Source: Yokenella regensburgei ATCC 49455
Lineage (GTDB): Bacteria; Pseudomonadota; Gammaproteobacteria; Enterobacterales; Enterobacteriaceae
Direction of reading: 5' to 3'
Assembly (NCBI RefSeq): GCF_000735455.1
Contig: NZ_JMPS01000086.1
Coordinates: 1-64,000 of the forward strand
DNA: 64,000 nucleotides
Position numbers and translations under genes: made by a program. Positions 58,232 to 64,000 of this stretch are shown here, one piece after another (position 1 is the first letter of the stretch; each line of letters starts with the position of its first letter). Under the pieces are notes generated by a model that saw only the letters and a program-made list of their open reading frames with translations, was not told where the DNA came from and ran no database searches.

Positions 58232-59569
58232 ATGTCGACCGACGCTGACGCGCACAAAGTGGGCCTTATCCCCGTCACTCTGATGGTTTCGGGGAATATC
58301 ATGGGCTCAGGGGTTTTTCTGTTACCTGCCAATCTGGCAGCGACCGGCGGGATTGCAATCTACGGATGGCTTGTCACTATTATCGGCGCGCTGGCGCTGT
58401 CGATGGTGTACGCCAAAATGTCGTCTTTAGATCCCAGTCCCGGCGGTTCATATGCTTACGCCCGCCGCTGTTTTGGCCCGTTCCTGGGCTATCAGACTAA
58501 CGTCCTTTACTGGCTCGCCTGCTGGGTGGGTAACATCGCCATGGTGGTGATTGGGGTTGGCTATCTGAGCTACTTCTTCCCCATTCTTAAAGATCCGATG
58601 GTATTGACTATCACCTGTGTGGTCGTGCTGTGGATTTTCGTTTTGCTGAACATCGTTGGGCCAAAGATGATCACCCGCGTACAGGCCGTCGCCACCGTGC
58701 TGGCGCTGATCCCCATCGTCGGGATTGCCGTGTTCGGCTGGTTCTGGTTTCGGGGTGAAACCTATATGTCGGCCTGGAACGTCAGCGGACTCAGCACCTT
58801 TGGCGCTATTCAAAGTACGCTCAGCGTGACGCTATGGTCTTTCATCGGCGTGGAGAGTGCCTCGGTTGCTGCAGGCGTGGTGAAAAATCCAAAACGTAAC
58901 GTACCGATTGCCACCATCGGCGGGGTGTTAATTGCCGCCGTCTGCTATGTGCTCTCAACCACCGCGATTATGGGGATGATCCCGAATGCCGCTCTGCGCG
59001 TCTCAGCCTCTCCCTTTGGTGATGCCGCCCGCATGGCGCTGGGCAACACCGCCGGGGCAATCGTATCGTTTTGTGCTGCGGCCGGGTGTCTTGGCTCACT
59101 GGGCGGCTGGACGCTGCTGGCGGGTCAAACCGCAAAAGCTGCGGCGGACGACGGTCTGTTCCCGCCTATCTTTGCTCGCGTGAACAAAGCCGGAACCCCG
59201 GTCGCTGGGTTGCTTATCGTCGGTGTGCTGATGACCATCTTCCAGTTCAGCAGCATTTCGCCAAATGCGGCAAAAGAGTTTGGCCTGGTCTCTTCCGTCT
59301 CGGTTATCTTCACCCTCGTGCCTTATCTCTATACCTGCGCGGCGCTACTGCTCCTGGGCCACGGCCACTTTGGTAAAGCACGGCCGGTATATCTGCTGAT
59401 CACCTTTATCGCCTTCGTCTATTGTATCTGGGCCGTCGTGGGATCCGGGGCGAAAGAGGTCATGTGGTCATTCGTGACGCTCATGATCATCACCGCATTT
59501 TATGCCCTTAACTACAATCGCATTCATAAAAATCCCTACCCGCTGGATGCCCCGGTAGATAAGGCATAA
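58232..59569 (+). CDS. adiC: AdiC arginine/agmatine antiporter
   Basis: AdiC exchanges external arginine for internal agmatine, completing the AdiA cycle. I use the ATG at 58232 ([20 protein letters not shown]) after CAGGAG, giving 445 residues as in E. coli. The APC-fold signatures are present: [31 protein letters not shown] and [12 protein letters not shown], the last containing the substrate-gating Trp. The frame is open 51 bases earlier without a ribosome site. Confidence 0.97.
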   Translation: MSTDADAHKVGLIPVTLMVSGNIMGSGVFLLPANLAATGGIAIYGWLVTIIGALALSMVYAKMSSLDPSPGGSYAYARRCFGPFLGYQTNVLYWLACWVGNIAMVVIGVGYLSYFFPILKDPMVLTITCVVVLWIFVLLNIVGPKMITRVQAVATVLALIPIVGIAVFGWFWFRGETYMSAWNVSGLSTFGAIQSTLSVTLWSFIGVESASVAAGVVKNPKRNVPIATIGGVLIAAVCYVLSTTAIMGMIPNAALRVSASPFGDAARMALGNTAGAIVSFCAAAGCLGSLGGWTLLAGQTAKAAADDGLFPPIFARVNKAGTPVAGLLIVGVLMTIFQFSSISPNAAKEFGLVSSVSVIFTLVPYLYTCAALLLLGHGHFGKARPVYLLITFIAFVYCIWAVVGSGAKEVMWSFVTLMIITAFYALNYNRIHKNPYPLDAPVDKA

Positions 59570-59759
59570 AGTGATAGCAATTCATAAGAGACAAGTTAAC
59601 CGTTAAAAAATAGCAATATCAGCGCCAAATAATATCAGTAATGGCTATTTTCACTTCACTGCCATCCATTTATTTTTTGGCGCGTTATTATCTGTTCATC
59701 CGACATATCAAGCATTGCCGGCCATATCAGTACCTCAATATGTATTTATGGAGTTTATC

Positions 59760-60080
59760 ATGATTAACAAATTTACACTGTCAACCGTCGGTATTTTCGC
59801 CACTGCAATCCTTGCAACCGCAAGCGTGAGTGCTGTAGCCAAAGATGTGACGCCTAATAATATGAGTTGCCAGGAGTACATCGACCTCAACCCGCAGACC
59901 ATGGCACCGGTGGCATTCTGGATGCTCAATAAAGATGTCGATTTTAAAGGCGGTGATTACGTCGATTTCAATGAGACAGAGACTACCGCCGTTCCTCTGA
60001 CTTTAGAAATTTGTAAAAAACATCCGCAGAGCGCGCTGAAAGATATTAAAGACACCGTAAAAAACGAGCTAAAAAAGTAG
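59760..60080 (+). CDS. hdeB: HdeB periplasmic acid chaperone
   Basis: The start at 59760 (MINKFTLSTVGIFATAIL) gives 106 residues with a Sec signal ending near AVAKD. The mature part has MSCQEYIDLNPQTMAPVAFW, then FNETETTAVP and LEICKKHPQ, which is the HdeB pattern with its Cys pair. HdeB works at milder acidity (around pH 4) than HdeA in E. coli. Here it stands alone after adiC, with its own 190-bp upstream region. Confidence 0.93.
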   Translation: MINKFTLSTVGIFATAILATASVSAVAKDVTPNNMSCQEYIDLNPQTMAPVAFWMLNKDVDFKGGDYVDFNETETTAVPLTLEICKKHPQSALKDIKDTVKNELKK

Positions 60081-60155
60081 CCGAAGAACACTGACGGCCA
60101 CAAAGATATCCCCCTATATTTGTTTCCGGGAATTGAAACTCCCGGCACCGTCAAA

Positions 60156-60188
60156 TTTACACCCTCTCGATTCAGGTGAGGGTGTAAA
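60156..60188. terminator. Stem-loop between hdeB and the VOC gene
   Basis: A perfect 11-bp stem (TTTACACCCTC/GAGGGTGTAAA) with an 11-nt loop lies between convergent genes. A smaller stem (CCGGGA/TCCCGG, 60127-60146) precedes it. There is no T-run, so function is uncertain. Confidence 0.5.
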
Positions 60189-60227
60189 CCTTCAACGTTA
60201 AGTCCGTATGTCATTCCCGGGCAGCCT

Positions 60228-60581
60228 TCAAGCAAAATGCATCAGAATATTTACCACCTTCCCCAGCGGATCGCGCACGTAGAACCGACGCACCTGCCAG
60301 GGCTCATTGGTGAGAGGATATAAAATCTCCAGCCCTTCCGCCTGCGCTCGCGCGTAAATTTCATCCACGTTATCCACTTCAATAGAGAGATCCGGTACCG
60401 GGGTACCCGAGCCACCTTCAGAAGCGATACCCAGCTGCGGTCGCATCTGGCTCTCACTGGCATAGGTCAAAAGCCAGCCATGATCCATGACGATTTTCAG
60501 GCCTAACAAACGTTCGTAAAACGACGCGGCGCTGTGGGGATCCTCTGCATGAAGATTGGTGACAATGCGAAGTACAGCCAT
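60228..60581 (-). CDS. VOC/glyoxalase-superfamily protein
   Basis: I use the ATG at 60581 (MAVLRIVTNLHAEDPHSAAS), giving 117 residues. The frame upstream of it is unlikely to be coding. The single VOC fold shows ASFYERLLGLKIVMDHGW at the start, then IEVDNVDEIYARAQAEG and FYVRDPLGKVVNILMH at the end. The role is unknown; relatives are called glyoxalase/bleomycin-resistance-like. It is between hdeB and serT, convergent with hdeB. Confidence 0.82.
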   Translation of the reverse strand: MAVLRIVTNLHAEDPHSAASFYERLLGLKIVMDHGWLLTYASESQMRPQLGIASEGGSGTPVPDLSIEVDNVDEIYARAQAEGLEILYPLTNEPWQVRRFYVRDPLGKVVNILMHFA

Positions 60582-60712
60582 GAGCTTACCTTTTCCTATG
60601 GCATGAAAATGCCATACCCACAAAAGTAAGTAGTGTAGTTCAGTTTCTGACAGGAGGAATGCTGCTGGGGTTCGCGGCGGATGCCGGTGATGCATATTGA
60701 CGAAAGAGAGAT

Positions 60713-60747
60713 AAAAAAAGGGGTTACCTTTCGGTAACCCCTTTTTT
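60713..60747 (-). terminator. Terminator of serT
   Basis: A 9-bp stem (GGGGTTACC/GGTAACCCC) with a TTTC loop is flanked by an A-run on one side and a T-run on the other, so it works in both directions. It lies nine bases past the serT 3' end. Confidence 0.9.
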
Positions 60748-60755
60748 CTTCCATC

Positions 60756-60843
60756 TGGCGGAAGCGCAGAGATTCGAACTCTGGAACCCTTTCGGGTCGC
60801 CGGTTTTCAAGACCGGTGCCTTCAACCGCTCGGCCACACTTCC
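60756..60843 (-). tRNA. serT: tRNA-Ser (anticodon TGA)
   Basis: On the minus strand the 88-nt gene starts GGAAGTGTGGCCGAGCGG and ends with an encoded CCA. It has a long variable arm and the TTCGAATC T-loop. The anticodon loop reads CTTGAAA, so the anticodon is TGA. This is serT, found next to yccA in E. coli as well. Confidence 0.97.
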
Positions 60844-60855
60844 GGAATGAGGCGC

Positions 60856-60884
60856 ACTATAAACATCCCCGTGCGCCATGTAAA
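60856..60884 (-). promoter_or_regulatory. Sigma-70 promoter of serT
   Basis: On the minus strand TTTACA (60879-60884) and TATAGT (60856-60861) are exactly 17 bp apart. A GC-rich discriminator follows. It has the same architecture as the serX promoter. Confidence 0.85.
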
Positions 60885-60986
60885 GCCTTGTTTTGTTCGT
60901 TTGCCTGAAAAATCAACAAAACGCAATTAATCGACTGAAATAACAGCGAATTGAGCACATTTCCAGCACAAACATCCCTTTCAGAA

Positions 60987-62609
60987 CTAGTGTTTGATGA
61001 TGTACATATCTTTCGTGTAGTAGAAGCCAAGCTTATCCGGCGTAAAGCCCCCCACCCACGGTTTCACCAGGTGTGTTCTTACATAGTGATAAATCGGGAT
61101 AGCAGGTACATCCTGGCTCAGAATGTCTTCGGCCTGCTGGTAGTATTTCCCACGCTCGGCCACGTTCTTCGCTCTTGACGCTTTATCCATCGCCTCGTCG
61201 AAAGCGGGGTTGCTGTATTTCGTCGTATTCTGGCTGTCACCGGTGTAGAAGTTTTTCAGGAACGTTGAAGCGTCGTCGTAATCCGCAATCCATGCATAAC
61301 GCACCACGTCGTAATTGCCGCTGTGCATATTGTCGAGCATGGTTTTCCACTCCTGGTTCTGCAGCTTCGCGGTCACGCCCAGATCTTTTTTCCACATCGA
61401 ACTCGCCGCAATCGCAATGCGCTGATGAGCTTCCTGGGTGTTGTACAGCAGATTAAAGGTCAGCGGATGATCCTGATTAAAGCCTGCCTCTTCCAGCAGT
61501 TTCTTCGCCTCCGCGACGCGTTTTTCCTGCGGCCAGCTGGCGTACTCCGGGTTTTTGAGCTTAACACCGCCAATATCAGGCTGGCTGACTAACCATGCCG
61601 CCCTCTGCCCCTGCCCCATCACCTTCTGGGCAATAATGTCCTTATCCAGCGCCATGTTCAGCGCCCGACGTACGCGTGGGTCGTTAAACGGCGCTTTGGT
61701 GGTGTTGAACTGGTAATAGTAAGTCGCGAGCTGCGGCGAGACGTTCACCTGCGTGCCCAGGGTTTTCTGCAGCTGAACAAACTGGTTAACCGGCACAGTG
61801 GAGGTAATATCGATCTCTCCCGCCCGGTAACGGTTAACGTCGGCCGTTTCTGAGGCAATTGGCAGATACGAGACTTTGTTAATCACCGTATGCTGGTCGT
61901 CCCAGTAACGCGGGTTGCGTACCGCTTCTATACGTTCGTTGACCACCCACTTCGAGAGTTTGTATGGGCCACTGGTGACAATATGCTCTGGTAGAGTCCA
62001 TTTCTCGCCGAATCGTCCAATCAGCACCTTATCCACCGGCACCATCGACTGATGCGACAGCATGGCTAAAAACGCCGCGTTCGGCTGCGTCAGCGTTACC
62101 TGAAGCGTCGTGTCATCCAGCGCTTTAACTCCCAGTGCGTCCGGCGCGAGCTTACCTTCTGCAATTTCTGCGGCGTTGGCGATACGCATCGTGGCCGGGT
62201 AAGTGGCATAAGGGGAGATAGTTTTTGGATCGACCAACCGTTGCCAGCTCCAGACCACATCGTGGGCGGTAATCGCGGTGCCATCAGACCACGTGATTCC
62301 CGGGCGCAGATGGAACGTCCAGATGGTGTTATCCTTCTCTTCCCATTTCTCGGCGAGGCGCGGCTCCACTTCCCCTCGCACGTTAACGGACACCAGCCCT
62401 TCGAAAAGATCCCTGATGATATTGGCTTCTACGTCGCTCTCCACCTTGTGGGGGTCGAGTGAGGCCGGTTCACTGCCGTTATTTCTGACCAGCTCCTGCT
62501 TTTCAGCCAGCACCGTGCCGGCGGGAACGGTGGCGGCGAAAGTCATCGATGTTGCACCGAGCAGCCCGACGCTGAAGATAAGTTGCGTGATGTAATTATG
62601 TTTTTTCAT
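60987..62609 (-). CDS. OppA/MppA-like periplasmic peptide-binding protein (orphan)
   Basis: The 540-residue precursor has a Sec signal (about 1-25, MTFAAT). The SBP family 5 pattern follows: VPAGTVLAEKQELVRNNGSE, SLDPHKVESDVEANIIRDLF, SDGTAITAHDVVWSWQRLVD, TYYYQFNT and a C-terminal MYIIKH. The first part resembles MppA and the whole fits the OppA group. No permease or ATPase gene is nearby, so it would have to share the Opp transporter. The peptide it binds is unknown. Confidence 0.9.
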   Translation of the reverse strand: MKKHNYITQLIFSVGLLGATSMTFAATVPAGTVLAEKQELVRNNGSEPASLDPHKVESDVEANIIRDLFEGLVSVNVRGEVEPRLAEKWEEKDNTIWTFHLRPGITWSDGTAITAHDVVWSWQRLVDPKTISPYATYPATMRIANAAEIAEGKLAPDALGVKALDDTTLQVTLTQPNAAFLAMLSHQSMVPVDKVLIGRFGEKWTLPEHIVTSGPYKLSKWVVNERIEAVRNPRYWDDQHTVINKVSYLPIASETADVNRYRAGEIDITSTVPVNQFVQLQKTLGTQVNVSPQLATYYYQFNTTKAPFNDPRVRRALNMALDKDIIAQKVMGQGQRAAWLVSQPDIGGVKLKNPEYASWPQEKRVAEAKKLLEEAGFNQDHPLTFNLLYNTQEAHQRIAIAASSMWKKDLGVTAKLQNQEWKTMLDNMHSGNYDVVRYAWIADYDDASTFLKNFYTGDSQNTTKYSNPAFDEAMDKASRAKNVAERGKYYQQAEDILSQDVPAIPIYHYVRTHLVKPWVGGFTPDKLGFYYTKDMYIIKH

Positions 62610-62880
62610 ATCCCTTGCCTGTTTGCGATTATTTATTGCGACACCGCTTCCAGTCTTAGACAGAGATTCTCAATAAAGCAATGTTTTTCAGTAACCTATA
62701 AGATGTCGATCTACCCCAATGCAGCAAAAAATCGTTCGTGCTATTTTCAGACAAAATGATGAAATAATATGCTACCCGTAAGGGCCGGAGGATCGGTAAA
62801 GTTGGGTAAAAGCGCTGGGGCTTTCGCGCGCGTTTTTTTATGCTTAGTTATTAATGATATCAGTCATAAGAGAGTGACTT

Positions 62881-63540
62881 ATGGATCGTATAATTACATC
62901 TACACGCGATCGTTCATCGCTGCTGAGTACGCATAAAGTTCTGCGTAATACCTATTTTCTGCTGAGCCTGACGCTCGCGTTTTCAGCCATTACCGCCACC
63001 GCCAGCACCGTCCTGATGCTGCCGTCACCGGGGCTGATTCTGACGCTGGTCGGCATGTACGGCCTGATGTTCCTGACTTACAAAACGGCGGATAAACCGG
63101 TGGGTATTCTGTCCGCGTTCGCCTTTACTGGTTTCCTGGGGTACATCCTCGGCCCAATCCTGAACGCGTATCTGTCTGCGGGCATGGGCGATGTTATCGG
63201 AATGGCGCTGGGCGGTACCGCGCTGGTGTTCTTTAGCTGCTCCGCCTACGTGCTGACCACCCGCAAAGATATGTCGTTCCTCGGCGGTATGCTGATGGCT
63301 GGTATCGTGGTGGTACTGATTGGAATGGTGGCAAACATCTTCCTGCAGCTGCCTGCACTGCACCTGGCGATTAGCGCGGTGTTCATTCTGATCTCTTCCG
63401 GCGCCATTCTGTTTGAGACCAGCAACATCATCCGCGGCGGTGAAACCAACTACATCCGCGCCACCGTCAGCCTGTACGTGTCGCTGTACAACATCTTCGT
63501 CAGCCTGCTCAGCATCCTGGGCTTCGCCAGCAAAGACTAA
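62881..63540 (+). CDS. yccA: YccA inner-membrane protein (BAX-inhibitor-1 family, FtsH modulator)
   Basis: The 219-residue protein has seven predicted membrane helices and the E. coli YccA length. It starts [20 protein letters not shown], and the basic cytoplasmic N-terminus is the part handled by FtsH in E. coli. The end reads [20 protein letters not shown]. YccA is an FtsH substrate and protects SecY from FtsH. The region from 62610 to 62880 upstream holds no gene. Confidence 0.95.
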   Translation: MDRIITSTRDRSSLLSTHKVLRNTYFLLSLTLAFSAITATASTVLMLPSPGLILTLVGMYGLMFLTYKTADKPVGILSAFAFTGFLGYILGPILNAYLSAGMGDVIGMALGGTALVFFSCSAYVLTTRKDMSFLGGMLMAGIVVVLIGMVANIFLQLPALHLAISAVFILISSGAILFETSNIIRGGETNYIRATVSLYVSLYNIFVSLLSILGFASKD

Positions 63541-63564
63541 GTACGTCAGCGCCATAAACGAAAA

Positions 63565-63590
63565 AGAGAATGCCACGGCATTCTCTTTTT
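63565..63590. terminator. Bidirectional terminator after yccA
   Basis: A 10-bp stem (AGAGAATGCC/GGCATTCTCT) has an A-run before it and eight T after it. It serves yccA on the plus strand and may serve the FidL-like gene on the minus strand. Confidence 0.85.
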
Positions 63591-63591
63591 T

Positions 63592-64000
63592 TTAACCGTA
63601 TTCTCCCCGACAAATATAAGTGGGATAGAAGCGGTCCTGAATCAACCAGACCGCAGGCGCCACCTGTGAAATGGTGAGATAGTATCGTGCCCCGCTCTGG
63701 GCAAAACTGCCCCACACACCGTCCGGCGTATTGTCATTATGCCGTCGCGTTGTCTGCGTATAGGTGAGCGTCATCGCACCCGCATCGCTCAGCGGTTTCC
63801 AGACAAAATTAACATCGCGGTCGATCATCATTGGCTGCCCACGAGAGGACGCCGCGCCCTTATAGGTCGTGACACCAGTCCCGTTGCGATGAAAATAGAA
63901 CTGCGCCACCGTATTCACTCTGACCTCGCTGGTTTTTCCTTGATTACGCGTGAAATTAAACTCAGTCGTACAGGCCAGTACATCCTGCTTTCGGCTCCAC
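63592..64000 (-). CDS. Second FidL-like protein (5' end outside window)
   Basis: The frame ends at 63592 and is still open at the right edge. The visible 135 residues include VLACTTEFNF, NTVAQFYFHRNGTGVTTYKG, DRDVNFVWKPLSDAG and a C-terminal FYPTYICRGEYG. The layout is that of FidL-like periplasmic domains (compare 49099-49581: an early Cys-Thr, a strand pair, and a late Cys near the end). The start and membrane helix would lie right of the window, where a MarT-like regulator gene may also be found. Confidence 0.75.
   Translation of the reverse strand, partial: WSRKQDVLACTTEFNFTRNQGKTSEVRVNTVAQFYFHRNGTGVTTYKGAASSRGQPMMIDRDVNFVWKPLSDAGAMTLTYTQTTRRHNDNTPDGVWGSFAQSGARYYLTISQVAPAVWLIQDRFYPTYICRGEYG

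Overview
The window is chromosomal DNA of an Enterobacteriaceae member. The core blocks putP/putA, efeUOB, phoH, ymdF-wrbA-yccJ-agp and yccA, and the two tRNA-Ser genes serX and serT, are colinear in part with the 22-23 min region of Escherichia coli, and most proteins have the E. coli length. Accessory content (type VI secretion, MarT/FidL-like proteins, an adi/gadE/hde acid island) fits a Citrobacter-, Salmonella- or Enterobacter-like relative. The genus cannot be fixed from the sequence alone.

Region 1 (1-29.4 kb) is a complete type VI secretion system (T6SS). Leftward lie a PAAR-tipped Rhs toxin (cut by the window edge), VgrG and Hcp. Divergently, after an AT-rich 638-bp promoter region, run tssB, a decayed tssC-like fragment, tssC-E-F-G, the FHA gene tagH, tssJ-K-L-H, tagO, tssA, tssM and vasL. 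The operon ends in an AT-rich cassette: a second Hcp, a lysozyme-like effector candidate with a LysM-like stretch, an LprI/DUF1311-type periplasmic immunity candidate and a second small secreted protein. A 94-bp broken copy of vasL follows the cassette.

Region 2 (29.4-32.6 kb) holds a LysR regulator divergent from a pirin and an isochorismatase-like hydrolase, then serX. Direct repeats of the serX 3' end and terminator lie on both sides, suggesting past integration at this tRNA.

Region 3 (32.6-43.4 kb) is core metabolism: phoH with a Pho box, the ferrous-iron operon efeUOB with a Fur box, and the divergent put system with GTTGCA operators. E. coli pgaABCD, which lies next to phoH there, is absent.

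Region 4 (43.4-49.6 kb) has an LprI-family protein and rutR. The rutABCDEFG operon is missing and an EamA transporter gene takes its place. Then come ymdF, wrbA, yccJ (carrying a one-base frameshift), agp and a MarT/FidL-like pair.

Region 5 (49.6-60.1 kb) combines c-di-GMP turnover (a globin-coupled diguanylate cyclase and a CSS-EAL phosphodiesterase) with a hybrid acid-resistance island: adiA, gadE, hdeD, hdeA, adiY, adiC, hdeB. It joins the arginine decarboxylase system to the periplasmic chaperones and master regulator that belong to the gad island in E. coli.

Region 6 (60.2-64 kb) holds a VOC protein, serT, an orphan OppA/MppA-like binding protein, yccA and a second FidL-like gene cut by the right edge.
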